Positions 18,788 through 28,074 are shown, counted from the stretch's first letter. The stretch is 64,000 nt of DNA from Bacteroidales bacterium UBA6377 (GCA_002438805.1 DJQV01000023.1:97801-161800), one strand, 5' to 3'. Numbers and translations: made by a program. The notes: generated from the sequence alone by a model not told the origin.

Positions 18788-21700
18788 TCAACTGATGCTG
18801 TTGAGTATATTGAAGGCTGAAGCCAGAGTAGGCACTCCACGTGCGACTATCTTCAGTTTGTTCTCGACCTGCTTGAGTTCCACCCTCCCTTCCATGGCAC
18901 TTATCCTGCCCATCAACCTCTCAAAAACCTCAGATTTGTAGTATGGAGACATCGGATTGGAGACGAAGAATCCTATAAGTATGCCGTTCTTGATTATGAT
19001 CTTTTCAAAGCCGAGAGCGGCTCCGCGGTTGCGTATCTTGACCACAAGGAAAAGATTTCTGACCTCATCGGGGAGAGCTCCGAACCTGTCTTCAAGACGT
19101 GCTGCATAGTTGTCTATCTCCTTGTCTGAGGACATGGAATCTATTGCCCTGTAAATTCTTATCTTCTCGGCAGTTATGTCCAGATACCCGTCCGGGATGA
19201 GAGCCGGCTGGTCGGTCTCTATGGTGCACTCGGTGACAAAAAGGCCACGCTCGCTGCGGAGGTTCATGCCGGTCTCGACACCAAGTTCCTCCATGGCTTC
19301 GACCAGGATTTTCTGGTACGTCTCAAGCCCCATCTCGGTGATGAAACCGCTCTGTTCGGCTCCCAGCAGGTTGCCGGCACCGCGGATGTCAAGGTCCTGC
19401 ATCGCTATGTTGAACCCGCTCCCGAGGTCGGAGAACTCCTCGATAGCCTTGAGTCGCCTGCGTGCATCATCGGTGATGCTGACAAGCGGAGGCACTATAA
19501 GGTAGCAGAACGCCTTCTTGTTGGATCTTCCCACCCGGCCTCTGAGCTGATGGAGATCGCTGAGTCCGAAATTCTGCGCCTGGTTGATGATGATGGTGTT
19601 GGCGTTCGGAATGTCAAGACCGTTTTCTATGATGGTCGTGCTCAGCATCATGTCATAGTCACCACGCATGAAGTCAAGCATTATCTTCTCAAGTTTTGAC
19701 GGCTCCATCTGCCCGTGAGCCACGCATATTTTCATATCCGGCACGAGGCGGTGAAGGATCTCGTATATGGACTGGAGTTCTTCGACCTTGTTGTGCAGAA
19801 AGAACACCTGCCCGCCACGGTTGAGCTCGTAGTTGATGATGCTCTTTATCTCGTTCTCGTCAAACAAGATGATTTCTGTCTGTACGGGAATCCTGTTGGG
19901 CGGGGGAGTGTTGATTATGCTGAGATCCCTGGCTCCGAGCAGGGAAAATTGCAGCGTACGTGGGATCGGGGTGGCTGTGAGGGTCAGCGTGTCCACGGAA
20001 TGCTTGAGTTCGCGGAGTTTTTCTTTGGCACTGACACCGAATTTCTGCTCCTCATCGATGATAAGCAGTCCCAAGTCCTTGAATTCAAATTCCTTGCTCA
20101 GTATCTTATGCGTGCCTATCAATATGTCTATCTGTCCTGCGGCTAGTCTTTTTTTGATGTCACTTATCTCTTTCGGAGTACGCAGGCGGCTTACATAATC
20201 AATGGTGCAGGGGAGATTCTGAAGACGCTGCCTGAAGGTGTTGTAGTGCTGGAGAGAAAGGATGGTCGTCGGGACGAGCACCGCCACCTGCTTACCGTCC
20301 GTGGCAGCCTTGAACGCTGCGCGTACCGCAATCTCAGTCTTCCCGAACCCCACATCCCCGCAGACAAGCCTGTCCATCGGGCAGTCGTCTTCCATGTCGT
20401 GCTTTACCGCAGCCGTGGCAATCTCCTGGTCGGGAGTATCTTCGTATATGAATGAAGATTCCAGCTCCTCCTGAAGATAAGTGTCCGGGGAGAAAGCGAA
20501 TCCCTTGGAGGAGCGCCGTTTGGCGTATAGCTGGATGAGCTGTTTGGCTATGTCCTTGACTTTGGATTTGGCGCTCGTCTTGAGCGCACCCCATGTCTTG
20601 GAGCCGAGTTTGCTGATGCGCGGAGGTTCCCCGTCGCTGGAGCGGAAACGCGATATCTTATTGAGAGAGTGCACTGAGACGAAGACCACATCGCCGTCTT
20701 TATATGTGATTTTCACCACTTCGCGCATCCTTCCCTTATCATCCCTCATGCGTACAAGACCTCCGAAAATCCCGACACCGTGGTCTATATGCACCACATA
20801 GTCTCCTATGTTGAAAGAATTCAAGTCATTGATGGTGAGCTGCTCACTCTTCTCCACTGTCCGCCTGAGGCTCACCCTCTGGAAACGGTCGAATATCTCA
20901 TGATCCGAGTAGCAGCAGACCTTGTCATCAGAATCCATGAAACCGTTGTGGATGTTCTTCCCCTTCACGAACTGCGGCATAAGGCCGCCGTTCTGGGACA
21001 ATATGGACTGGATCCTGTCGAGCTGCGAACCTTTGTCCCCGAATATCATCACCTTGTAGCCGCTTTCTATGCGGGTGCGTATGTCTTCGGTGAGCAGTTC
21101 GAAGTTCTTGTTGAAAGACGGCTGCGGCTTGATGTTGAACACTACCGGATCTTCGCACTGCATCCCGAGCGGCACATCTATATATACTCTGCGGTATTTC
21201 CCCGTCAGAGAGTAGAATTCCCTGCCTGAATACATGTCGGGAGAGTCGAGCCACATCACGCTGTCTGCCGGCAGAAGCTCAAGAACGCTTTGTCCGCCCA
21301 TGCTCCCTGACGACATCAGATCAGAGACTATGTCGGCCTGTTCCACTTCCCCGGTTGAAAGCTGAGTGTTGCAGTCGAAGGTATTGATCTTCTCGATCTC
21401 GTCTCCCCAGAAAGATATGCGGTACGGGTAATTGTTTGAATACGAAAATATATCCACGATAGAGCCCCGGATAGCGTACTGCCCTGGCGCAGACACGAAA
21501 TCTACCCTCTCGAACCCTCCGGACGAAAGGGCCTCCACTATCTTCTCATGAGAGATCTCTTCGGACTTGTGCAGGTTCATCACAGAACCGGTTATTTCCT
21601 TGACAGGCGGCACAAGCTCCGCGACGGCTTCCGGGTACGAGACTATCACTTTCAGACCATCTCCGCCGGCGAGGATGGAACTTATAGCTGCTGTACGCTG

Positions 21701-21976
21701 TACGGCAAGCGAGGATTTGTAATTGCTGCGCTCCACGTTCCTGCCGGACTCCGGCAAGAAGAAGACCCTGTCCCCATCAATGAAACCATACAGGTCGGAA
21801 GTACAGTACTCGGCAGCCTCCATATCCGGAAGCATTATGAAATGCACGCCCTTCTTTACCGCCTGCGAGAGCACTATCCACCTCGCGGACAGGAAAAGCC
21901 CCCGACAGAATATGTCCCTCCCCCCGGATTCAAGTCTCCTCTGAAGTTCGAGACTAGATTTTGTACTTATCAACAT
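18788..21976 (-). CDS. mfd: Transcription-repair coupling factor
   Basis: A 1062-residue DNA translocase that removes stalled RNA polymerase at lesions and recruits UvrA. Order seen: N-terminal UvrB-like domains (about 1-330, with GSIVDIFSYSNNYPYRISFWGDEIE), the CarD-like RNA-polymerase-interacting domain (GDYVVHIDHGVGIFGG), helicase domain 1 with Walker A around K546 (GFGKTE) and DEEQ at 641-644, helicase domain 2 with the RGRVGRS motif, and the C-terminal TRCF domain (about 930-1062). It is somewhat shorter than E. coli Mfd (1148), mainly at the N-terminus. The ATG at 21976 lies within a TTATCAACA repeat of the divergent spacer. I saw no TAnnTTTG element for it. Confidence 0.96.
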   Translation of the reverse strand: MLISTKSSLELQRRLESGGRDIFCRGLFLSARWIVLSQAVKKGVHFIMLPDMEAAEYCTSDLYGFIDGDRVFFLPESGRNVERSNYKSSLAVQRTAAISSILAGGDGLKVIVSYPEAVAELVPPVKEITGSVMNLHKSEEISHEKIVEALSSGGFERVDFVSAPGQYAIRGSIVDIFSYSNNYPYRISFWGDEIEKINTFDCNTQLSTGEVEQADIVSDLMSSGSMGGQSVLELLPADSVMWLDSPDMYSGREFYSLTGKYRRVYIDVPLGMQCEDPVVFNIKPQPSFNKNFELLTEDIRTRIESGYKVMIFGDKGSQLDRIQSILSQNGGLMPQFVKGKNIHNGFMDSDDKVCCYSDHEIFDRFQRVSLRRTVEKSEQLTINDLNSFNIGDYVVHIDHGVGIFGGLVRMRDDKGRMREVVKITYKDGDVVFVSVHSLNKISRFRSSDGEPPRISKLGSKTWGALKTSAKSKVKDIAKQLIQLYAKRRSSKGFAFSPDTYLQEELESSFIYEDTPDQEIATAAVKHDMEDDCPMDRLVCGDVGFGKTEIAVRAAFKAATDGKQVAVLVPTTILSLQHYNTFRQRLQNLPCTIDYVSRLRTPKEISDIKKRLAAGQIDILIGTHKILSKEFEFKDLGLLIIDEEQKFGVSAKEKLRELKHSVDTLTLTATPIPRTLQFSLLGARDLSIINTPPPNRIPVQTEIILFDENEIKSIINYELNRGGQVFFLHNKVEELQSIYEILHRLVPDMKICVAHGQMEPSKLEKIMLDFMRGDYDMMLSTTIIENGLDIPNANTIIINQAQNFGLSDLHQLRGRVGRSNKKAFCYLIVPPLVSITDDARRRLKAIEEFSDLGSGFNIAMQDLDIRGAGNLLGAEQSGFITEMGLETYQKILVEAMEELGVETGMNLRSERGLFVTECTIETDQPALIPDGYLDITAEKIRIYRAIDSMSSDKEIDNYAARLEDRFGALPDEVRNLFLVVKIRNRGAALGFEKIIIKNGILIGFFVSNPMSPYYKSEVFERLMGRISAMEGRVELKQVENKLKIVARGVPTLASAFNILNSIS

Positions 21977-22210
21977 TTACCAGCAAAAAGCTGTTGATAA
22001 CCTGTGAAAATCCTGTTGATTCCGCCTCCCCGATTGTTGAAATCGCGATCCGGCATCTTGTCAACATGCGGATGAACACCGTTTCAACAGTGTTTTCAAC
22101 TTTTTAAAACAACCACAAAAAACTGATATTCAAAAGTTTGTTGTAGTTATCAACAAAATCAACAAGCATTAAGAATACTCAATTTTTATAAATAAAAGAA
22201 CTATATTTGT
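21960..22210. other. Candidate replication origin (DnaA-box-like cluster) between mfd and ruvB
   Basis: This AT-rich spacer holds TTATCAACA at 21967-21975 and 22147-22155 and its complement at 21992-22000, each one mismatch from the DnaA box TTATCCACA. ATCAACA also occurs at 22014-22020 (minus) and 22158-22164, and TCAACA at 22061-22066 and 22084-22089. That is seven TCAACA copies in about 200 bases. The AT-rich part (about 22095-22210) could be an unwinding element. Genes to the left lie mainly on the minus strand and those to the right mainly on plus, as expected around an origin. dnaA is not in the window, so a DnaA-regulated promoter is an alternative. Confidence 0.5.
22202..22209 (+). 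promoter_or_regulatory. -7 promoter element of ruvB (TATATTTG)
   Basis: TATATTTG matches TAnnTTTG, 22 bases before the ruvB ATG at the right end of the repeat-rich spacer. No -33 TTTG is evident. Confidence 0.6.
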
Positions 22211-22231
22211 ATCCTGTATTGATTTTTCGCA

Positions 22232-23251
22232 ATGTCGGATTTTGACCCGCACGATACAAACGAGGGCAAAGATAAGGATTTAGAGGGAATTATCAGGCCC
22301 CACGAATTGGAGGATTTCACCGGCCAAGGTGAGATTGTGTCCAATCTCCGTGTGTACATAGAAGCGGCAAAAATGCGTGGCGAAGCGCTCGACCATACCC
22401 TTTTCCACGGTCCTCCGGGACTGGGAAAGACCACTCTTGCGCATATCATCTCCTCCGAGATGGGAGTGAACATTAAAATAACTTCCGGCCCTGTCCTTGA
22501 CCGGCCAGGAGATCTGGCCGGCCTTCTCACCTCCCTTGACAAAGGCGATGTGCTCTTCATCGATGAGATACACCGGCTTTCTCCGGAAGTGGAGGAGTAC
22601 CTTTACTCAGCGATGGAGGATTATGTGATAGACATAATGATAGACAAGGGGCCCGGCGCCAGGTCTGTGCGCATTTCCCTCAATCCGTTTACACTGGTCG
22701 GGGCCACGACACGTGCCGGCCTGCTTACTGCACCGCTACGTGCGCGTTTCGGGATTAATTGCGGTCTTGAGTACTACGACAAGGCTGATCTTGTGAAGAT
22801 CATACGGCGAAGCGCCTCCATTCTGAAGGTGGGGATAGATGAGGATGCCGCCTCAGAGATAGCCCTCCGCAGCCGCGGCACGCCCCGTATCGCCAACTCG
22901 CTTCTGCGCAGGGTACGTGATTTCGCTCAGGTGAAAGGAGACGGACATATAGACATGTCCATCGCCAGATTCGCCCTTGACAAGCTCAGGATAGATACCC
23001 GCGGTCTTGATTCCATAGACAACAAGATACTCCGTACTATCATCTGCACCTTCAAGGGTGGTCCTGTGGGTGCCAATACCATAGCCACGGCGATAGGGGA
23101 GGACCAGGGCACTTTCGAGGAAGTCTACGAGCCTTTTCTCATCAAGGAGGGGTTCATAGTCAGGACACAGCGCGGCAGGATAGCCACGGATCTCTCCTAC
23201 CGGCATCTGGGGCTGGACAGGGGATCGGAAGAAGAGAGCACACTGTTTTAA
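22232..23251 (+). CDS. ruvB: Holliday junction branch-migration ATPase RuvB
   Basis: The motor of the RuvAB complex, 339 residues. Walker A GPPGLGKT is near residue 60, Walker B is DEIH (near 111-114), sensor and arginine-finger motifs GATTRAG follow, and the C-terminal winged helix carries EVYEPFLIKEGFI and RTQRGR. Length equals the usual 335-345. The partner ruvA lies 7 kb away on the opposite strand and is not in an operon with it. ruvB opens a plus-strand run, and the fumarate reductase flavoprotein gene starts 26 bases after its stop. Confidence 0.97.
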   Translation: MSDFDPHDTNEGKDKDLEGIIRPHELEDFTGQGEIVSNLRVYIEAAKMRGEALDHTLFHGPPGLGKTTLAHIISSEMGVNIKITSGPVLDRPGDLAGLLTSLDKGDVLFIDEIHRLSPEVEEYLYSAMEDYVIDIMIDKGPGARSVRISLNPFTLVGATTRAGLLTAPLRARFGINCGLEYYDKADLVKIIRRSASILKVGIDEDAASEIALRSRGTPRIANSLLRRVRDFAQVKGDGHIDMSIARFALDKLRIDTRGLDSIDNKILRTIICTFKGGPVGANTIATAIGEDQGTFEEVYEPFLIKEGFIVRTQRGRIATDLSYRHLGLDRGSEEESTLF

Positions 23252-23277
23252 GAGATAACAATATTTAAATAAGTACA

Positions 23278-25224
23278 ATGTCTGACAAGTTAATTTCCAA
23301 AATCCCTGATGGACCGCTTGAAAACAAGTGGACGAAGCGCAAGGCCGAAATCCATCTGGTGAGTCCGAACAACAAGAGAAAACTTGAAATCATTGTGGTG
23401 GGTACCGGTCTGGGAGGGGCTTCTGCAGCCGCCTCTCTGGGTGAACTTGGCTACAATGTCAAAATCTTCTGTATCAGCGATTCCCCGCGGCGTGCCCACT
23501 CCATCGCGGCGCAGGGAGGTATCAATGCGGCGAAGAACTATCAGAATGACAACGACTCCGTCTATCGTCTCTTTTATGACACCATCAAGGGCGGTGACTA
23601 CCGCAGCCGTGAGGGGAATGTCTATCGTCTTGCCGAAGTCAGTGCCGCCATCATCGATCAGTGTGTAGCCCAGGGAATCCCGTTTGCCCGTGAGTATGGC
23701 GGATATCTGGCCAACCGCTCTTTCGGAGGGGTGCAGGTGAGCCGCACTTTCTATGCTAGGGGACAAACCGGACAGCAGCTCCTTCTCGGTGCTTACGCTT
23801 CTCTCAATAAGGAGATTGCAGCAGGCACAGTGAAGTCATACCCGCGTCACGAGATGCTGGATCTTGTACTTGTAAACGGTCAGGCCAAGGGTATCATCGC
23901 CCGCAATCTCGTGACCGGCCAGCTTGAGAGGTTTGGCGCCCATGCCGTCGTGATTGCCACGGGAGGCTACGGCAACACTTACTTCCTCTCCACCAACGCT
24001 ATGAACAGCAACGGATCAGCGGCCCTCCAGTGCTACAAGAAAGGTGCTTATTTCGCCAATCCTTGCTTTGCGCAGATCCATCCGACATGTATACCTGTCC
24101 ATGGTGACCAGCAGTGCAAACTCACGCTCATGAGCGAGTCACTCCGCAATGACGGACGTATATGGGTGCCTAAGAAACTTGAGGATGTAAAGAAGCTCCG
24201 CAAGCATGAGATCAAGGCTTCCCAGATTCCGGAAGAAGACCGTGACTACTATCTCGAACGCCGATACCCTGCATTCGGTAACCTTGTCCCTCGTGACGTG
24301 GCCTCACGCGCTGCCAAAGAGCGTTGTGATGCCGGGTTCGGTGTCAATGAGACAGGTAAGGCCGTGTTCCTCGACTTTGCTGACGCCATACAGCGCCTCG
24401 GCCACAAGAGGGTTGCTGAAAGATACGGCAACCTCTTCGAGATGTACGAGAAGATAACCGCGTCTTCTCCTTGGGAGGAGCCTATGATGATTTATCCCGC
24501 TATCCACTATACAATGGGCGGCATCTGGGTTGACTATGACCTGCAGACCACCATCCCGGGACTTTACGCAATCGGGGAGGCCAATTTCTCCGACCACGGC
24601 GGAAATAGACTCGGAGCATCAGCCCTCATGCAGGGACTTGCTGACGGTTATTTCATTCTCCCTGTGACCATCGGAGACTACCTTTCCAAGAAGTTCGCAG
24701 AACCTAAGACTGATGTCAATACTCAGGAGTTCATTGATACGGAAAAGGCTGTACAGGCCCGTATAGACCGTCTCTTCTCCATCAACGGCACGAAGACAGT
24801 GGATTCAATACATAAGAAACTCGGCAATATCATGTGGGAGTATGTAGGCATGGCCCGTGATGCTGAAGGTCTTAAGAAGGCGATAAAAGAGATTGCCGAA
24901 CTCAAGGAGGACTTTTACAAGAACGTCAAGGTTCCCGGGAGCCAATACGAGTTCAACCAGGAGCTGGAAAAGGCTCTCCGTCTTGAGGATTTCTTTGAGA
25001 TAGGGGATCTCATGGCACGTGACGCACTCAACAGGAATGAGTCCTGCGGTGGTCATTTCCGTGTAGAAAGCCAGACTGAAGAGGGCGAAGCCAAGCGTGA
25101 CGATGAGCACTATATGTATGTTGCGGCCTGGGAGTATAAGGGAGAGGGGGTTGAACCTGAACTCCATAAGGAGCCTCTCAAGTATGAGTTCATCAAGGTT
25201 GCCACCAGAAACTACAAAGACTAA
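23278..25224 (+). CDS. frdA: Fumarate reductase/succinate dehydrogenase flavoprotein subunit
   Basis: The FAD-bearing catalytic subunit, 648 residues, interconverting fumarate and succinate at the membrane. The N-terminal dinucleotide-binding motif GTGLGGASAA lies near residues 41-50. The FAD-linking region SIAAQGGINA, the active-site segment HPTCIP, and the FAD-proximal HGGNRLGASALMQGL toward the C-terminal half are all present. The sequence resembles the Bacteroides/Wolinella type of long flavoprotein. The gene is six bases ahead of frdB. In Bacteroides the diheme cytochrome b gene normally precedes frdA; here ruvB stands there and no room remains for it. Confidence 0.95.
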   Translation: MSDKLISKIPDGPLENKWTKRKAEIHLVSPNNKRKLEIIVVGTGLGGASAAASLGELGYNVKIFCISDSPRRAHSIAAQGGINAAKNYQNDNDSVYRLFYDTIKGGDYRSREGNVYRLAEVSAAIIDQCVAQGIPFAREYGGYLANRSFGGVQVSRTFYARGQTGQQLLLGAYASLNKEIAAGTVKSYPRHEMLDLVLVNGQAKGIIARNLVTGQLERFGAHAVVIATGGYGNTYFLSTNAMNSNGSAALQCYKKGAYFANPCFAQIHPTCIPVHGDQQCKLTLMSESLRNDGRIWVPKKLEDVKKLRKHEIKASQIPEEDRDYYLERRYPAFGNLVPRDVASRAAKERCDAGFGVNETGKAVFLDFADAIQRLGHKRVAERYGNLFEMYEKITASSPWEEPMMIYPAIHYTMGGIWVDYDLQTTIPGLYAIGEANFSDHGGNRLGASALMQGLADGYFILPVTIGDYLSKKFAEPKTDVNTQEFIDTEKAVQARIDRLFSINGTKTVDSIHKKLGNIMWEYVGMARDAEGLKKAIKEIAELKEDFYKNVKVPGSQYEFNQELEKALRLEDFFEIGDLMARDALNRNESCGGHFRVESQTEEGEAKRDDEHYMYVAAWEYKGEGVEPELHKEPLKYEFIKVATRNYKD

Positions 25225-25230
25225 TCGAAG

Positions 25231-26010
25231 ATGGAATTCAATTTAAAGATATGGCGTCAGAAGAACGCCAAGTCAAAAGGTCATTTCGAGACTTACCACA
25301 TCTCAGGTATTGAGGAGGACGCTTCTTTCCTTGAGATGCTCGACATTCTCAATGAGCAGCTTATCCGTGAAGGATCAGATCCTGTAGCGGTGGAGCGTGG
25401 CTGCCAGAGCAGCGGTCCTGTTTCTTTCGACCATGACTGCCGTGAGGGCATCTGCGGAGCATGCTCCCTTTACATTGATGGCCGTGCGCATGGTCCTGAC
25501 GACCATGTGACCACCTGTCAGCTTTTCATGAGGCATTTCAAAGACGGGGCTACAATTACAGTGGAACCTTGGAGGAGTGCAGCTTTTCCGGTAATCAAAG
25601 ACCTTGTTGTGGACCGTACTGCTTTTGACAAGATTCTTCAGGCCGGCGGTTTCATCACCGTCAGGACAGGTTCCGCACAGGATGCCAACAATATCCTCAT
25701 CTCTCATGAAAGGGCGGAGGAGAGTATGGATGCAGCCGCTTGTGTCGGGTGCGGCGCTTGTGTCGCAACTTGCAAAAATGGCTCTGCAATGCTGTTTGTA
25801 GCTGCAAGGGTAAGTTCCCTCGCTCTTCTCCCTCAGGGCCGTCCTGAGGCGGCTAAAAGGGCAAAGGCTATGGTCGCCAAGATGGATGAGCTCGGCTTCG
25901 GCAACTGTACCAACACGCGCGCGTGTGAGCTTGAATGTCCTAAAGGTATAACCGTGGCTCATATCGCCCGCCTGAACAGGGAGTTCCTCAAGGCTAAATT
26001 CTCTGACTGA
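25231..26010 (+). CDS. frdB: Fumarate reductase/succinate dehydrogenase iron-sulfur subunit
   Basis: The electron-transfer subunit, 259 residues, carrying electrons between FAD and the quinone site. The [2Fe-2S] ligands appear in CREGICGAC plus a later C (HVTTC). The C-terminal half has CVGCGACVATC for a second cluster, with further cysteines in CTNTRACELECP. All expected cysteines for three clusters are visible. It follows frdA by six bases and is closed by a strong terminator. The membrane cytochrome b subunit is not encoded in the window. Confidence 0.95.
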   Translation: MEFNLKIWRQKNAKSKGHFETYHISGIEEDASFLEMLDILNEQLIREGSDPVAVERGCQSSGPVSFDHDCREGICGACSLYIDGRAHGPDDHVTTCQLFMRHFKDGATITVEPWRSAAFPVIKDLVVDRTAFDKILQAGGFITVRTGSAQDANNILISHERAEESMDAAACVGCGACVATCKNGSAMLFVAARVSSLALLPQGRPEAAKRAKAMVAKMDELGFGNCTNTRACELECPKGITVAHIARLNREFLKAKFSD

Positions 26011-26027
26011 GAGGATTGTTACCGATA

Positions 26028-26065
26028 AATCAAAGGGTGGCCTTCGGGCCACCCTTTGATTGTTT
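26028..26065. terminator. Bidirectional terminator between frdB and hflX
   Basis: A 15-bp perfect stem (26028-26042 with 26047-26061) closed by a TTCG tetraloop is followed by GTTTT. It sits between convergent genes and overlaps the hflX stop, so it can serve both. Confidence 0.92.
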
Positions 26066-27249
26066 TACCACAGGAAGTTGTTGAAAGGATACCTTCCGGC
26101 ATGGATTTCCGCCACCATCTTGTAGATGTCTTCCTTGAGCTTGTCAATGCCTTCTTTTCTAAGTGCGGATATGAAAATGCATGGTATTTTCTTCTCGTTG
26201 ATCCATTTGTACTTGACTTCTTCAAGAGACAGGTTCCTGTCGGTCTTCGGCTGAAGTGAAAATTCATCGTACTCCTCGTGTTTATAAGCATCTATCTTAT
26301 TGAATACTATAAATATAGGTTTATCGGATGCTGATATGTCCTTAAGAGTTTTTTCCACCACTTCCATCTGTTCTTCGTAGTCTGAGTGTGAGATGTCAAC
26401 CACATGTATCAGAACATCCGCTTCGCGCACCTCGTCGAGCGTGCTCTTGAATGCCTCTATGAGCTGGGTTGGAAGTTTTCGTATGAATCCGACCGTATCG
26501 CTCAGCAGAAAAGGCAGATTCCCTATGACAACTTTCCTGACAGTGGTGTCAAGCGTTGCGAACAGTTTGTTCTCGGCAAATACATCTGATTTTGCGAGTA
26601 GATTCATAAGCGTTGATTTGCCCACATTGGTATAGCCGACAAGGGAGAGTCTTACAAGCTGACCCCTGTTGCCGCGCTGTGTGGCCATCTGCCTATCCAC
26701 CTTTTTCAGCTGCTCTTTGAGCCTGTCAATTCTCTCTCTGACGATTCGGCGGTCTATCTCTATCTGGGTCTCACCCATTCCTCCACGCATCCCGACACCT
26801 CCTCTCTGGCGTTCAAGATGTGTCCACATTCCCGCTAGGCGGGGGAGCATGTAGTTGTACTTTGCTAGTTCCACCTGCATTTTGGCATAAGCGGTCTTTG
26901 CTCTTTGCGAGAAAATCTCAAGGATGAGGCTTGTACGGTCAATGACGATGGAAGTCTTGATGATTTTCTCGATGTTCCGCTGCTGCATGCCGGTCAGTTC
27001 ATCATCGAATATCACGTACTTTACCCCGTTTTCTTCGCAGTACTGCGCTATTTCATCAAGTTTTCCGCTCCTTATGTAAGTCGCCTTCTCAGGTTTGTCC
27101 ACTCTCTGTATGAATTGCCTGTCTCCGACCAGTCCGGCAGTTTCTGCGAGAAACTCCAGTTCATCAAGGTATTCCATTACCTTGTCTTCATCGTCGTTCT
27201 GTCTGATTATGCCGACAAAAATCGCTTTCTTTTCTTCTTGGATGTCCAT
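26065..27249 (-). CDS. hflX: Ribosome-associated GTPase HflX
   Basis: A 394-residue GTPase that acts on ribosomes, splitting stalled ones in studied bacteria. The N-terminal HflX domain (about 1-190) ends with a glycine-rich linker GGVGMRGGMGETQIEIDRR. The G domain has P-loop GYTNVGKST with K211, the DTVG motif, and NKID. A helical C-terminus completes the family length. It lies downstream of tonB but behind a terminator, so it needs its own promoter; I saw no good TAnnTTTG element in the 20 or so bases left. Confidence 0.95.
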   Translation of the reverse strand: MDIQEEKKAIFVGIIRQNDDEDKVMEYLDELEFLAETAGLVGDRQFIQRVDKPEKATYIRSGKLDEIAQYCEENGVKYVIFDDELTGMQQRNIEKIIKTSIVIDRTSLILEIFSQRAKTAYAKMQVELAKYNYMLPRLAGMWTHLERQRGGVGMRGGMGETQIEIDRRIVRERIDRLKEQLKKVDRQMATQRGNRGQLVRLSLVGYTNVGKSTLMNLLAKSDVFAENKLFATLDTTVRKVVIGNLPFLLSDTVGFIRKLPTQLIEAFKSTLDEVREADVLIHVVDISHSDYEEQMEVVEKTLKDISASDKPIFIVFNKIDAYKHEEYDEFSLQPKTDRNLSLEEVKYKWINEKKIPCIFISALRKEGIDKLKEDIYKMVAEIHAGRYPFNNFLW

Positions 27250-27264
27250 AGTATGCTTTTCTAA

Positions 27265-27298
27265 TCAAAAAAGGCCATCCTTTTTGAGGGACAGCCTT
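27265..27298 (-). terminator. Rho-independent terminator after tonB
   Basis: On the minus strand AAGGCTGTCC pairs with GGATGGCCTT (two G-U pairs) around an eight-base loop and is followed by TTTTTT. It lies between the tonB stop and the hflX start. Confidence 0.75.
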
Positions 27299-27318
27299 CT
27301 TTATCCTATTATGGATTA

Positions 27319-28008
27319 TTATCTCAACTGGAAGATAACAGGGAATGTGTAAGTTACCTTGACTGCACGGTCTCTCTGGCGTCCCGGCTCCCACTTTGGT
27401 GAACTTGAAACAACGCGGACAGCTTCTTTGTCAAGTGATGAATCCACACCTCTGAGTACTTTTACATCTGAAATTGTGCCGTTAGGGTTAACGGTGAACT
27501 GGAGCATTACACGTCCGCTTACACCGTTCTCTTTCGCGATTTCTGGATAAACGAGGTTCTGGGCTACCCACTTTGAGAAAGTGTTGGCGTCTCCACCCTG
27601 GAATGTCGGCTTTACTTCCACGATCTGGAAAGGAATCGCTTCCTCCTCGACTTCCTCTTCCACTACATCTTCCACATAGTCCATGATCTCGACTCCGATG
27701 TCATCATTGTCCTCAAGGTTGATGATGTTGTCCTCGACTTTGATGTCATCATCCACAATGTCGATCTGGTCTGAGAGGACTACTGTCTTAGGAACTTCTG
27801 GTGGCGGTGGGGGAGTCTCCTGGGTGATAGGGACCATTTCCTCTTCCTCCACTACGACCGTCTCTGCGACGAGAGTGGCCTCCTCCTTGTCTTTTGTAGT
27901 CCATTCGAACGCTGCATAGACGAAGAGAAGTGCAATTACAAAGCCGATTTCCGCGAACAGCAGTTTCTTGTTGTTCAGATCGGCTTTCGGTGATTTCTTG
28001 ACTTCCAT
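27319..28008 (-). CDS. tonB: Energy transducer TonB
   Basis: A 229-residue periplasm-spanning protein that passes proton-motive energy to outer-membrane receptors. A cytoplasmic start is followed by a membrane helix (about 18-36, LLFAEIGFVIALLFVYAAF). The linker has a short proline run (TPPPPPEVP) and then a long, very acidic stretch (about 75-130). The C-terminal TonB domain (about 140-229) shows the typical YPEIAKENGVSGRV and DVKVLRG motifs. No exbB or exbD is next to it, so it must use partners encoded elsewhere. A promoter element stands 34 bases upstream and a terminator follows the gene. Confidence 0.93.
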   Translation of the reverse strand: MEVKKSPKADLNNKKLLFAEIGFVIALLFVYAAFEWTTKDKEEATLVAETVVVEEEEMVPITQETPPPPPEVPKTVVLSDQIDIVDDDIKVEDNIINLEDNDDIGVEIMDYVEDVVEEEVEEEAIPFQIVEVKPTFQGGDANTFSKWVAQNLVYPEIAKENGVSGRVMLQFTVNPNGTISDVKVLRGVDSSLDKEAVRVVSSSPKWEPGRQRDRAVKVTYTFPVIFQLR

Positions 28009-28042
28009 TTTATCAGTTTCTTTAAATATTCACTTTACGCTC

Positions 28043-28074
28043 CAAAGATATAAAGAATTCGATTTAATTCCAAT
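28043..28074 (-). promoter_or_regulatory. Promoter of tonB (ATTG-N20-TATCTTTG)
   Basis: On the minus strand TATCTTTG matches the -7 consensus, and ATTG lies exactly 20 bases upstream as a one-mismatch -33 box. The tonB ATG is 34 bases downstream. Confidence 0.65.

Noticed and set aside
21967..22164. CRISPR or iteron-plasmid origin for the TCAACA repeats
   Set aside because: Repeats are short, unevenly spaced and in both orientations, with no uniform spacers, cas genes or rep gene.
23252..23277. A missed short cytochrome b gene before frdA
   Set aside because: Only 26 bases are available and the neighbouring frames show no membrane helices.
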